This document shows positions 26,238 to 35,151 of a DNA stretch of 64,000 bases, one piece after another. Each line of letters starts with the position of its first letter. Position 1 is the first letter of the stretch. The translations under genes and the position numbers were made by a program. Below the pieces are notes generated by a model. That model was not told the DNA's origin. It did no database searches and saw only the letters and a list, made by a program, of their open reading frames with translations. Source of the stretch: an uncultured Eubacteriales bacterium (lineage in GTDB: Bacteria > Bacillota > Clostridia > Oscillospirales > Acutalibacteraceae); contig CAKUFK010000008.1 of the NCBI GenBank assembly GCA_934647945.1, positions 1 to 64,000 of the forward strand. The letters are read 5' to 3'.

Positions 26238-26914
26238 TCGAAACCCTGTCGGGTCTGTGGGACAAATACGGCATGATGCTGCTCGAGGGCACTGGTGCCA
26301 CCCTGTACATGACCGCTGCCTCCGCCCTGTTCGCCTATCTCATCGGCCTTCCCCTGGGTGTGCTGATGATCGTGACCGCCAAAGGCGGCATCCGGCCCCA
26401 TCCCGTGCTCAATTCCGTCCTGGGCTGGATCATCAACATCGGCCGCTCCATCCCCTTCATCATCCTGATCGTGGCCCTGATCCCCTTCACCCGGCTGATC
26501 ACCGGCACCTCCATCGGCCCGACGGCCGCCATTGTCCCCCTGGTCATCGGCGCCGCGCCCTTTGTCGCCCGGATGGTGGAAACCTCCCTCAAGGAGGTGG
26601 ACGCCAAAGTGGTGGAGGCCGCGCAGACCATGGGCGCCACCGGCTGGCAGATCGTGTGGAAGGTCCTGCTCCCCGAATCCGTCCCTTCCCTGATCCGGGG
26701 CACCTCCATCTCCACCATCACCCTGATCGGTTACTCCGCTATGGCCGGCACGGTCGGAGGCGGCGGGCTCGGGGATATCGCCATCCGGTATGGATACCAG
26801 CGGTATCAGCAGGATGTGATGATCGTCACCATCATTCTGCTCGTGATCATCGTCCAGTTAATCCAGTTCGCCTTCGGCCTGCTGGCGTCCGCCATCGACA
26901 AACGCAACCACTGA
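26234..26914 (+). CDS. metI: Methionine ABC transporter permease MetI
   Basis: A 226-aa inner-membrane permease with five hydrophobic segments. The EAA-like coupling motif is VVEAAQTMGATGWQIVWKVLLPES and the family-typical MAGTVGGGGLGDIAIRYGY follows. It begins with an ATGA overlap with metN, indicating translational coupling. It works with MetN and MetQ to import D/L-methionine. Confidence 0.96.
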   Translation: MIETLSGLWDKYGMMLLEGTGATLYMTAASALFAYLIGLPLGVLMIVTAKGGIRPHPVLNSVLGWIINIGRSIPFIILIVALIPFTRLITGTSIGPTAAIVPLVIGAAPFVARMVETSLKEVDAKVVEAAQTMGATGWQIVWKVLLPESVPSLIRGTSISTITLIGYSAMAGTVGGGGLGDIAIRYGYQRYQQDVMIVTIILLVIIVQLIQFAFGLLASAIDKRNH

Positions 26915-26958
26915 GAAGAGACGAACAATCCTATTAAAACAAGAAAGAGGGATATCCC

Positions 26959-27756
26959 ATGAAAAACCTGAAACGCATCCTCATTGCTGCGGCCGCGGCC
27001 CTGCTGCTCCTTTCCCTGTCCGCCTGCGGCGCCAAACAGGACGACAAAACCATCCGGGTCGGCGCCTCCCCCGCGCCCCACGCCCAGATCCTCAAAGCCG
27101 CCGAGCCGCTGCTCAAGGAAAAGGGCTACACCCTCGTTATCCAGGAATTTTCCGATTATGTACTGCCCAACAACGCCTTGGAGGAAGGCTCTCTGGATGC
27201 CAACTTCTTCCAGCACGAACCCTATCTGCTGGATTTCAATCAGGAAAACGGCACCCATCTGGTGGCCGTAGCCAACATCCATTATGAGCCGATGGGCGTT
27301 TACGCCGGCAAGAGCGCCTCGCTCGACAGCATCCCCTCCGGCGCGCAGATTGCCGTGCCCAGCGATACCACCAATGAGGCCCGCGCCCTGCAGCTTCTGG
27401 AAAAAATCGGCCTGATCAAACTCAAGGAGGGGGCGGGGCTCACCGCCACCAAGAACGACATCGCGGACAATCCCCATCAAATCCGGATCGTTGAAACCGA
27501 AGCCGCCCAGGTGCCGCGCACCCTGCAGGACGTGGATTTTGCCGTCGCCAACGGCAACTACGCCATATCCGCCGGCGTCACCGACAAGGTACTGGTCAAG
27601 GAGGACTCCTCCACAAAATACGGCAACATCGTCGCCGTGAAGGAGGGACAGGAATCTTCCGCGAAGACCACGGCCCTGGTGGAAGCTCTGACCTCCGACA
27701 CGGTACGCCAGTTCATCGTCGATGAATTCGGGGAGACCGCTGTCCCGATGTTCTGA
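26959..27756 (+). CDS. metQ: Methionine-binding lipoprotein MetQ
   Basis: The substrate-binding subunit, 265 aa, of the NlpA family. A lipoprotein signal with lipobox LSLSACG spans residues 1-23. Family signatures follow: IRVGASPAPHAQIL, FSDYVLPNNALEEGSLDANFFQH and VEPMGVYAG-like YEPMGVYAGK. AGAAAGAGGG precedes the ATG. It is the last gene of the operon and is followed by a strong terminator. Confidence 0.96.
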   Translation: MKNLKRILIAAAAALLLLSLSACGAKQDDKTIRVGASPAPHAQILKAAEPLLKEKGYTLVIQEFSDYVLPNNALEEGSLDANFFQHEPYLLDFNQENGTHLVAVANIHYEPMGVYAGKSASLDSIPSGAQIAVPSDTTNEARALQLLEKIGLIKLKEGAGLTATKNDIADNPHQIRIVETEAAQVPRTLQDVDFAVANGNYAISAGVTDKVLVKEDSSTKYGNIVAVKEGQESSAKTTALVEALTSDTVRQFIVDEFGETAVPMF

Positions 27757-27802
27757 TCCTCCATCCTGAGGATTCCGCCGGTCGAAACCTGATTCAGGCA
27801 GA

Positions 27803-27850
27803 AACAGCCCCCTTTCGGGACGAAACGTCCCAAAAGGGGGCTGTTTTTTT
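27803..27850 (+). terminator. Terminator of metNIQ
   Basis: AACAGCCCCCTTT pairs with AAAAGGGGGCTGTT around an inner GGGACG/CGTCCC stem and is followed by eight T. Confidence 0.9.
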
Positions 27851-27863
27851 AACCCGTAGATAC

Positions 27864-28919
27864 CTATTCCTTGATCCAGGGCAGCTTTTTCAGCTTCCAG
27901 AGCACCAGAAGGACGACGCCGGCGGCGACGAGGACACCCGCGACGATCCCGATGGGAATCCAGATCGAAAACGACGACTTCTCCCCTGCATCCCCGCCGC
28001 TTTCGGGATTCCCGGCCACGGCGGCGCTCGACGAATCGGCGTCACCGGCGGACGAGCCATCCCCCTGTAAGGGCGATGTCGTGGCGGCATCCGAGGCCGG
28101 ATCGGTGCCGGAAGACGGATCTTCCGATGCTGGAGCCGTCGTCGGCCCATCGGGGGTGGTGGACTTAGGAGGCGCCGTTGTGGCGTCCGGGGTATCCGGC
28201 GGAGAGGTCGGCTCCTCATAAGCGGGAGGCGCCGTCGTCGTCACAACCGGTGCCGAGGTGTCCGCGTCGGACACGAGGAGCTGGCCGGAGCTGTCGCCAA
28301 ACGAAGCTTTCATGATCAAGGTTTCGGGATTTTCGATATCCGCGACGTTGCTCACACCCTGGAGATCCTCCTCCTCCGCCCAGGAATACACGACCTCCCC
28401 GGCCGCGTTTTTCACCTCAAAATTGCGGAAGGTCACTGTGCCGGTCGCCCAGAGCATCCCCATGTCTAACAGATAGTAATCCTGTAACGCTCCGTTGAGC
28501 CAGATTCCCTTGACATTGTCAAAGGTAATGGGATCGCCCTCCTTCAATCCAATATTATGTGTTTCGACTATTGAAGTCATTTTCACGTCGATCCAATCTG
28601 TGCTTTTTGTATAGTTGAACAGACCAATGGATCCCTTGGATTCTACCCGGCCATCCCATATATCCACTAAGACCAGGCCACCCACCTTTGTCTTTTTGAA
28701 ATCTTCGATCTTTACCTGCATACTGATGGTAAAAGGGCCGCCCGAACCAAATAGAGATTTGGGCAGATACTGCCGGATAAAGGGCTGCACGTCGCTGTTG
28801 GGGATGATGGTGATCTGCTTGCCGGCGGATGCCGCCGACACGGACGATGCGGTAATACCTGTGAAAACCATTGTCAGGGCCGCCAAAACACAACCGAAAC
28901 GCTTTCGAATAGATCGCAT
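27864..28919 (-). CDS. Membrane-anchored surface protein, copy A of a tandem pair
   Basis: A 351-aa protein of unknown family. Signal peptide at residues 1-30 (cleavage near SAASA). An N-terminal beta-rich domain of about 180 residues includes LFGSGGPFTISMQVK and VLVDIWDGRVESKGS, reminiscent of a carbohydrate- or ligand-binding sandwich. Next comes a long Thr/Pro/Ser/Asp-rich stalk (TTAPPAYEEPTSPP and so on), then a single helix (SFSIWIPIGIVAGVLVAAGV) and a short basic tail KLKKLPWIKE. There is no LPXTG. AGGAGGC precedes the ATG. The C-terminal two thirds is identical at the DNA level to the neighbouring copy. Confidence 0.8.
   Translation of the reverse strand: MRSIRKRFGCVLAALTMVFTGITASSVSAASAGKQITIIPNSDVQPFIRQYLPKSLFGSGGPFTISMQVKIEDFKKTKVGGLVLVDIWDGRVESKGSIGLFNYTKSTDWIDVKMTSIVETHNIGLKEGDPITFDNVKGIWLNGALQDYYLLDMGMLWATGTVTFRNFEVKNAAGEVVYSWAEEEDLQGVSNVADIENPETLIMKASFGDSSGQLLVSDADTSAPVVTTTAPPAYEEPTSPPDTPDATTAPPKSTTPDGPTTAPASEDPSSGTDPASDAATTSPLQGDGSSAGDADSSSAAVAGNPESGGDAGEKSSFSIWIPIGIVAGVLVAAGVVLLVLWKLKKLPWIKE
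27866..28517. repeat. 652-bp direct repeat, left copy
   Basis: By eye this block is identical base for base with 29053-29704 (offset 1187). It covers the C-terminal ligand-domain end, the whole stalk and the membrane anchor. Identity stops sharply at 28518 (g against a), after which the two genes are only similar. Such a boundary suggests recent duplication or gene conversion. Confidence 0.9.
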
Positions 28920-29014
28920 TTCATAGCCTCCTATTTCTTATCGGAAATGCCTCACTTCACCTGAAAATGAGATCTTAGCCGGAAGTCCTACTATCCATTT
29001 GGAGTGTCATTGAA

Positions 29015-29050
29015 AATCCCTCGTATATCTCCCGAGATATACGGGCTTTT
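29015..29050. terminator. Terminator between the two surface-protein genes
   Basis: A hairpin built on CGTATATCT/AGATATACG with flanking CCC/GGG sits at the stop of copy B, with T-rich or A-rich flanks on both sides; on the minus strand it ends in GATTTT. Confidence 0.65.
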
Positions 29051-30106
29051 TCATTCCTTGATCCAGGGCAGCTTTTTCAGCTTCCAGAGCACCAGAAGGA
29101 CGACGCCGGCGGCGACGAGGACACCCGCGACGATCCCGATGGGAATCCAGATCGAAAACGACGACTTCTCCCCTGCATCCCCGCCGCTTTCGGGATTCCC
29201 GGCCACGGCGGCGCTCGACGAATCGGCGTCACCGGCGGACGAGCCATCCCCCTGTAAGGGCGATGTCGTGGCGGCATCCGAGGCCGGATCGGTGCCGGAA
29301 GACGGATCTTCCGATGCTGGAGCCGTCGTCGGCCCATCGGGGGTGGTGGACTTAGGAGGCGCCGTTGTGGCGTCCGGGGTATCCGGCGGAGAGGTCGGCT
29401 CCTCATAAGCGGGAGGCGCCGTCGTCGTCACAACCGGTGCCGAGGTGTCCGCGTCGGACACGAGGAGCTGGCCGGAGCTGTCGCCAAACGAAGCTTTCAT
29501 GATCAAGGTTTCGGGATTTTCGATATCCGCGACGTTGCTCACACCCTGGAGATCCTCCTCCTCCGCCCAGGAATACACGACCTCCCCGGCCGCGTTTTTC
29601 ACCTCAAAATTGCGGAAGGTCACTGTGCCGGTCGCCCAGAGCATCCCCATGTCTAACAGATAGTAATCCTGTAACGCTCCGTTGAGCCAGATTCCCTTGA
29701 CATTATCAAACGTGATGGGATCGCCGGATTTCATCCCGGCATTGTATTCCTCGCACACCGAGGTCATCTTTACGTCCACCCAGTCGGTGCTCTTGGTATA
29801 AGCACTCAGTTTGACGACCGACTCGGATTCGACCCGGCCGTCCCATATGTTCACATAGACTTTCCCATTCACGTTCGTCCTTTTGAAGTTCTCCGCCTTC
29901 ATCTGGACATGCACGGTGAAGGGGCCGCCCGAACCGAACAGGTATTTGGGCAAAAATTGCCGGATGAAGGGCTGCTCATCGGTGTTGGGGATGATGGTGA
30001 TTTGCTTGCCGGCGGATGCCGCCGACACGGACGATCCCGCAAACCCCACCCAAATCATCATGACTGCCAGCAGGATACACCAGAACCGCTTTCGAAAAAA
30101 CCGCAT
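29051..30106 (-). CDS. Membrane-anchored surface protein, copy B of a tandem pair
   Basis: A 351-aa paralogue of copy A with the same plan: signal peptide (residues 1-30), beta-rich domain with LFGSGGPFTVHVQMK, Thr/Pro/Ser-rich stalk, one membrane helix and KLKKLPWIKE tail. The first 140 residues differ at many positions from copy A (for example YVNIWDGRVESES against LVDIWDGRVESKG), whereas the rest is identical. That pattern fits a variable exposed head on a homogenised stalk. The ATG at 30106 has GGAGG upstream; the longer in-frame start lacks a site. The AT-rich region to the right likely holds its promoter. Confidence 0.8.
   Translation of the reverse strand: MRFFRKRFWCILLAVMMIWVGFAGSSVSAASAGKQITIIPNTDEQPFIRQFLPKYLFGSGGPFTVHVQMKAENFKRTNVNGKVYVNIWDGRVESESVVKLSAYTKSTDWVDVKMTSVCEEYNAGMKSGDPITFDNVKGIWLNGALQDYYLLDMGMLWATGTVTFRNFEVKNAAGEVVYSWAEEEDLQGVSNVADIENPETLIMKASFGDSSGQLLVSDADTSAPVVTTTAPPAYEEPTSPPDTPDATTAPPKSTTPDGPTTAPASEDPSSGTDPASDAATTSPLQGDGSSAGDADSSSAAVAGNPESGGDAGEKSSFSIWIPIGIVAGVLVAAGVVLLVLWKLKKLPWIKE
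29053..29704. repeat. 652-bp direct repeat, right copy
   Basis: Second member of the identical pair with 27866-28517; see that entry for the boundary. Confidence 0.9.
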
Positions 30107-30391
30107 TTTATTTCCTCCTTTGTAAAATAAAAACACACTTTTTATGACTTCGTAAATTGAACAGCTTTACCTTTTTTATTATAAATGGTAAGGATTGGAA
30201 CACACAATAGCTCAATTTGTCTTTTACTTATATTAATTTTGTCTTGTTATCGAAAAATTTTATACACCATGTGAAAAAAGTTTACTAGAATTCCGCCAAT
30301 TCAAAGACAAGAGGATTGAGAGACTTCCAGCTCATGTTTCCTGCCGGCAGCGCATATATATGGAACACTCATAAGAAAGGCGTGATGCTCG

Positions 30392-31300
30392 ATGAACTCC
30401 AATCCCCTTTCCGAACAGAATTTGCAGGAGATGATGGAGAGATACCGTCAGGAGATGATGCAGCTGCGGCGGCGAAGCACATTGCCCGCCGAGGCTGGTG
30501 AAACGGCCGGAGGCTCCGCCACCGCCGTGGATAATGGGGACAGACTGGAAACGACACCCGAGCTTATCCCCCCTATCCCCATGCCCCTTGTCACAGACCA
30601 GCCCGAGACCGAACCCATCCCCCCGGCGGATACAGGGACCAGGATGGCCCCGCTGCCCTTTACTCCTCCTGAAACCGTGGACGACCTGCCGCCAGCCCGG
30701 CAAAATCCACCCGCCGTGGCCGTAGAGCCCGCGGAGCCAGAATATGAGCTCCCCGGTGAGGAGGCGCCGGCCAATGATCTGGCGGACCCGGAAGGCGACA
30801 TCAGCGCACAGCTCCGGGAGGAAATGATCGAGGGACGGCTGCCGGATGGGGAAAACGAGATGGACGTCACCGGCAACGCCCCCAACCTCATACCCGTGGA
30901 AACCACCTATCCCCCCGAGGATGACCTCGCCACCCTGCAGGTACGGGTGTATACCGCCCGCGGCGCCATCCCGATTCAAAATGCCGTGGTCACGATTACC
31001 GGCAAAAATCCGGGCAACGACCTGCAGTATGTGACCATCACCGATGTCAACGGCTTCAGCCCACCGGTGGTGCTGCCGGCCATGGACCGGAAGCTGACCC
31101 TCCGGCCTGCCGAGAATATCCCCGTGACCACCTATGACGTCCTGGTCGTCGCGCCGGGATATTTCCGGGTACGCAACCGCAACGTGCCGGTATACGGCGG
31201 CACCTCCGCCATCCAGCCGGTCGAACTCATCCCGTTGCCCGAAATGGTGGACGGGGGTGAGGAACAGACCTTCTATGGCTCCGCGCCACAGGATCTATGA
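30392..31300 (+). CDS. Pro-rich protein with a carboxypeptidase-regulatory-like domain
   Basis: A 302-aa acidic protein. Residues 1-25 form a Gln/Met-rich helix (LQEMMERYRQEMMQL). A long Pro/Glu-rich disordered stretch follows to about 180. The last 120 residues form a beta-sandwich that resembles a carboxypeptidase-regulatory or Cna-B type domain: LQVRVYTARGAIPIQNAVVT, then VTITDVNGFSPPVVLP and YDVLVVAPGYF. There is no signal peptide. It is the first gene of a three-gene set with SpoIID-like and peptidoglycan-binding proteins, so a spore-envelope or mother-cell role is plausible (inference). Upstream, CATATATA near 30350 could be a sporulation-sigma -10 element, but this is weak. Confidence 0.65.
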   Translation: MNSNPLSEQNLQEMMERYRQEMMQLRRRSTLPAEAGETAGGSATAVDNGDRLETTPELIPPIPMPLVTDQPETEPIPPADTGTRMAPLPFTPPETVDDLPPARQNPPAVAVEPAEPEYELPGEEAPANDLADPEGDISAQLREEMIEGRLPDGENEMDVTGNAPNLIPVETTYPPEDDLATLQVRVYTARGAIPIQNAVVTITGKNPGNDLQYVTITDVNGFSPPVVLPAMDRKLTLRPAENIPVTTYDVLVVAPGYFRVRNRNVPVYGGTSAIQPVELIPLPEMVDGGEEQTFYGSAPQDL

Positions 31301-31319
31301 CACGAAAGGAGGCCTCCTC

Positions 31320-32729
31320 GTGACGGGAGAACCCTATATCCCCGAAACCATCACCGTCCATCTGGGCACCCCGGATTCGAGCGCTCAGAATGTCACCGTC
31401 TCCTTTCCGGATTACATCAAAAATGTCGCGTCCAGCGAAATCTATCCCACCTGGCCGGAAAACGCCATCCGGGCGAATGTCTACGCCCAGATCTCCTATG
31501 CACTCAACCGGGTCTATACGGAATGGTACCGCAGCCGGGGCTACGATTTTGACATCACGAATTCCACCCGTTATGACCAGGCGTTTGTTCAGAACCGGGA
31601 CATCTATGACAATGTAAGCGACATCGTCGACGAGATCTTCAACAATTACGTCCGCCGGCAGGGCAGCGTGGAGCCCTATTTCACCCAGTACTGCAACGGC
31701 ACGACGGTCACCTGCGACGGACTCTCCCAGTGGGGAACCGTTCCGCTGGCCGAGCAGGGGTACACCCCCTATCAGATCCTGACCAATTATTATGGGGACG
31801 ACATCGAGATCGTCACCAACGCGCCGGTGAGGATCAACGCCCCCTCCTATCCCGGGGTGCCGCTGCGCATCGGAGACGCCGGCAACGACGTGCGCAGCAA
31901 GCAGATTCAGCTCAACCGCATCTCCAACAACTACCCGGCCATTCCCAAAATCTATCCAGTGGACGGGGTGTTCGGTCAGGAGACGGAGGACGCGGTGAAG
32001 GAATTCCAGCGGATATTCAACCTCGCCCCCGACGGTGTCATCGGCAAACAGACCTGGTACCGGATCGCCTATCTTTACACCAGCGTCAAACGGCTGAGCG
32101 AGCTGAACAGCGAGGGCATCCCGTTCGAGGATGTCGAGCTGCAGTATTCCACCCTGCTGCGATATGGGGATACCGGGGACGAGGTGCGGATCATCCAGTA
32201 TTTCCTCGCCGTGATCGCGGATTTTTACGAGACCGTCCCGCCGGTGGATGTCACCGGCGTCTTCGACGATCAGACCCGGGCGGCCGTGGTCGCCTTTCAG
32301 AAAACTTTCGGCCTGGATCCGGACGGCGTGGTCGGCCGCCTGACCTGGCAGGATATGTACCGCGCTTACCGCGGCATCATCGACAGCATGGAACCGAGCG
32401 ATATCCGGGTCGCGCTCTATCCCGGCACGGTGCTCCGACTCGGTTCCCAAGGGGAATACGTCAGTATCCTGCAGGAATATCTGAGTTTTATCGCCCAGAG
32501 CTTTCCCGAAATCCCTGATGTACCGGTAACGGGGGTATTCGGCAACCAGACCCAGGCTGCCGTCATTGCCTATCAAAACCTGATCGGTTTGGAGCCGAGC
32601 GGCAACGTCGGCCCCCTGACCTGGAACAGTATCGCCAGCCTCTACGGCGATCTCCGCTACGGCTTCGACAAGCAGCCGGGCCAGGATCCCGGATATACCA
32701 TCCCGGCCACCAGCGCCGCCGGGACCTGA
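31320..32729 (+). CDS. SpoIID-like protein with three peptidoglycan-binding domains
   Basis: A 469-aa protein. Residues 20-180 match the SpoIID/LytB pattern: AIRANVYAQISYALNRVYTE, then CDGLSQWGTVPLAEQGYTPY and ILTNYYGDDIEI, the motif that closes the domain. Three PG_binding_1 repeats follow, each with a [VL]xGVFGxQTxxAVxxFQ core: VDGVFGQETEDAVKEFQ, VTGVFDDQTRAAVVAFQ and VTGVFGNQTQAAVIAYQ. No signal peptide is visible. I choose the GTG at 31320 because AAAGGAGG lies upstream and because translation then starts just after the previous gene. The protein likely acts on or binds cortex or spore peptidoglycan. Confidence 0.75.
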   Translation: MTGEPYIPETITVHLGTPDSSAQNVTVSFPDYIKNVASSEIYPTWPENAIRANVYAQISYALNRVYTEWYRSRGYDFDITNSTRYDQAFVQNRDIYDNVSDIVDEIFNNYVRRQGSVEPYFTQYCNGTTVTCDGLSQWGTVPLAEQGYTPYQILTNYYGDDIEIVTNAPVRINAPSYPGVPLRIGDAGNDVRSKQIQLNRISNNYPAIPKIYPVDGVFGQETEDAVKEFQRIFNLAPDGVIGKQTWYRIAYLYTSVKRLSELNSEGIPFEDVELQYSTLLRYGDTGDEVRIIQYFLAVIADFYETVPPVDVTGVFDDQTRAAVVAFQKTFGLDPDGVVGRLTWQDMYRAYRGIIDSMEPSDIRVALYPGTVLRLGSQGEYVSILQEYLSFIAQSFPEIPDVPVTGVFGNQTQAAVIAYQNLIGLEPSGNVGPLTWNSIASLYGDLRYGFDKQPGQDPGYTIPATSAAGT

Positions 32730-32778
32730 TTCTCCACATCCATATTCAAGAAGCGGAATAGAAAGGCAGGATGCGCCT

Positions 32779-33297
32779 ATGGCCTATACAGACGAAGACA
32801 GACGCAACCATATCCGGGAAGTCCAGGAATATCTGCGTGCTATCTCCTTTTTTGACAAGCGGATTCCCCAAATCGGGGTGGACGGCATTTTCGGTGCCCG
32901 GACCGAGGAAGCTGTCGCCGCTTATCAGCGCGCCCGCGGCCTCGAGGAAACCGGTACCGTGGGCCGGGAAACATGGAACTATCTCGTGACCGAATACCGG
33001 ATCATCCAAAACCTGCAGGCGCCGCCGCGCTGCGTCAGCCCTTTTCCTTCTATCACCTATGTCATCCGGCTGGGGGACGAGAGCCCGGTCGTGACCATCC
33101 TCCAGGTCCTGCTCGACGAGATCGGGAAACAATATCCCAATCTGCCGCGGGTGCCTATTACCAATGTATACGACGAACCGACGATGCAGGCGGTCAAGGC
33201 CTTTCAGCAAGCCTCCAGGCGGGAGGTCACCGGTGAGGTAGCCAAGGGGGACTGGGACCATCTGGCCGATGTGTATAATGCCCGTGTATCCCCGTGA
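32779..33297 (+). CDS. Two-domain peptidoglycan-binding protein
   Basis: A 172-aa protein made of two PG_binding_1 repeats: VDGIFGARTEEAVAAYQ with GRETWNYL, and VPITNVYDEPTMQAVKAFQ with KGDWDHL. It has no enzyme domain and no signal peptide. AGAAAGGCAGG precedes the ATG. It continues the repeat series of the upstream gene, possibly by fission of an ancestral protein. Confidence 0.8.
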   Translation: MAYTDEDRRNHIREVQEYLRAISFFDKRIPQIGVDGIFGARTEEAVAAYQRARGLEETGTVGRETWNYLVTEYRIIQNLQAPPRCVSPFPSITYVIRLGDESPVVTILQVLLDEIGKQYPNLPRVPITNVYDEPTMQAVKAFQQASRREVTGEVAKGDWDHLADVYNARVSP

Positions 33298-33409
33298 GCT
33301 CCTGTCCGGGCAGGGGGAACGTACCGGTTCCGGATCATCGGGCCCCGTTTGTCTTTTTTACCTATATTATTTATAAACGACCGGATAATCCAAACAGGAG
33401 AGTGGTTGT

Positions 33410-34951
33410 GTGAAAAAAGCCACTTTTATCAAAAACGCCTTCATCCTCACCGCCACTTCCCTGTTGCTGCGGACGATCGGGATCTTTTTCCGCATCTATA
33501 TGTCCAACAAGGTCGGCGCCGAAGGCATGGGCTTGTATCAGCTGATTTTCTCGATCTACGTCCTGGGCTCCACCTTTGCCACCTCGGGGATCTCCACCGC
33601 CGTCACCCGCCTGGTTGCGGACGAACTGGTCTGCGGGACACCCAAATCGGTCCGTCATATCCTGCATCGCGCCATTGCGCTGAGTCTCCTGATCGGTGCC
33701 GCCTCCACCGCTCTGATTTTCTTTGGGGCGGATATCATCAGCGCGTACTGGATCAAGGACATGCGGGCGGTACCCGCCCTCAAGATCCTCTGCTTCAGCC
33801 TGCCGTCGATGGGCGTCTCCTCCTGCCTGCGCGGCTATTTCATCGCCCGCCGCAAGGTGGGCAACCCCTCCCGGGCGCAGATCCTGGAGCAGGCCGTCCG
33901 CATCGCGGTGGTCATGCTTCTCATCGACCGGTTTGCCTCCATGGGGATCGCCTACGCCTGCATGGCCGTCATGATCGGGGACACGGTTGCGGAATTCGCA
34001 TCCTGCGGCCACATGGCCCTCGGCTATTTCCTGGACCGGAGGCGGCTGAAAAAGGAAAGCTTTCCCAGCCGGTCCCCCAAGCCCGCCTATCCGGTTGTCC
34101 GGCGGCTGCTGTCCATCGCCGCCCCTATCACCGCCGGCCGGTATCTCAATTCCATCCTGCGTACCATTGAAAATATCCTGGTCCCGAGCTGTCTGGCTAA
34201 GTATACCTCCTCCAAAGAAACCGGGCTGTCCCAGTTCGGCATGCTCAAGGGCATGGCGATGCCCCTCATCTTCTTTCCCGCCTCGTTTCTCAATGCCCTG
34301 TCCACCCTCCTCGTCCCCGAGATTTCCTCGGCCGCGGCTCTCGGGCATAAGGGCACGGTCAACCGGGCGGTCAAGCATACCCTGCATATCACCCTTCTAG
34401 CCTCCATCCTCATCAGCGGCGTCTTTACCGTCTTCGCCAAAGAATTCGGCTTACTGCTCTACGGCAGCGAGGAGGTCGGCTTCTATTTGCAGGTCCTGGC
34501 GCCCTTAACTCCCATCATGTACCTGGAAAGCGTTGTGGACGGTATCCTCAAAGGCCTGAACCAGCAGGTCAGTTCCTTAAAATACAGCGTGGCCGATTCC
34601 ACCATCCGCATTGTCCTGATCTTTTTCCTCGTGCCGGTCCGCGGGATGGAAGGATTCCTGTTTATCATGGTGCTGAGCAATATCTTCACCTCCTTCCTCA
34701 ATCTCCATCGCCTTCTCACCGTGACCGGCGTCAAGCTCGCATGGGGGCAGTGGATTCTCAAACCCATCCTGGCAATCACAACCGCCGGCGCCGTGGCGCT
34801 GCTGCTCGGCCGTTTCCTGCCGTTTGTGCATCTCTCTATGCTCGTCTGGCTGATCGCCGGCATCGCATGCCTGTGCCTGATCTACGGAATCCTGCTCCCC
34901 CTGCTCGGTTGTATCACACGTGACGACCTGCATCGCAGCGTCAGCCACTGA
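33410..34951 (+). CDS. spoVB: SpoVB-like lipid flippase of the MOP superfamily
   Basis: A 513-aa membrane protein with about 14 helices. It opens KKATFIKNAFILTATSLLLR, with YMSNKVGAEGMGLYQLIFS and FATSGISTAVTRLVADE, the standard start of stage V sporulation protein B and related MurJ-type lipid II flippases. It would flip lipid-linked peptidoglycan precursors for spore cortex. GTG 33410 has CAGGAGAG upstream. It follows the SpoIID/peptidoglycan-binding cluster, reinforcing a sporulation reading of that cluster. Confidence 0.85.
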   Translation: MKKATFIKNAFILTATSLLLRTIGIFFRIYMSNKVGAEGMGLYQLIFSIYVLGSTFATSGISTAVTRLVADELVCGTPKSVRHILHRAIALSLLIGAASTALIFFGADIISAYWIKDMRAVPALKILCFSLPSMGVSSCLRGYFIARRKVGNPSRAQILEQAVRIAVVMLLIDRFASMGIAYACMAVMIGDTVAEFASCGHMALGYFLDRRRLKKESFPSRSPKPAYPVVRRLLSIAAPITAGRYLNSILRTIENILVPSCLAKYTSSKETGLSQFGMLKGMAMPLIFFPASFLNALSTLLVPEISSAAALGHKGTVNRAVKHTLHITLLASILISGVFTVFAKEFGLLLYGSEEVGFYLQVLAPLTPIMYLESVVDGILKGLNQQVSSLKYSVADSTIRIVLIFFLVPVRGMEGFLFIMVLSNIFTSFLNLHRLLTVTGVKLAWGQWILKPILAITTAGAVALLLGRFLPFVHLSMLVWLIAGIACLCLIYGILLPLLGCITRDDLHRSVSH

Positions 34952-34957
34952 TCACAC

Positions 34958-34987
34958 AAAAGCCCGCTCTGACAAGCGGGCTTTTTT
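34958..34987 (+). terminator. Terminator of spoVB
   Basis: AAAAGCCCGCT and AGCGGGCTTTT pair across a short loop and are followed by T residues, seven bases after the stop. Confidence 0.9.
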
Positions 34988-35151
34988 AATGCCTCTTGAA
35001 ATTTCGTCCAACATGTCTTATACTATAGGAGTTACCACAATTTGTATGTATTTAAATTAGGAAATAAGGGTTTACCTTTGGCAATCCATAGAATAGTCAA
35101 TAAAAAATTACTGAAATTATACAATCACTACCACAAATTCCCATTTTAATT
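34988..35151. other. AT-rich region upstream of the ECF sigma gene
   Basis: An AT-rich spacer with no credible coding frame. It is unlike the GC-rich DNA on either side, as if an island boundary lies here. Confidence 0.4.

Noticed and set aside
27871..29408. Plus-strand frames antisense to the surface-protein stalks
   Set aside because: They exist only because the stalk DNA is duplicated and repetitive; they have no start context and mirror the minus-strand genes.
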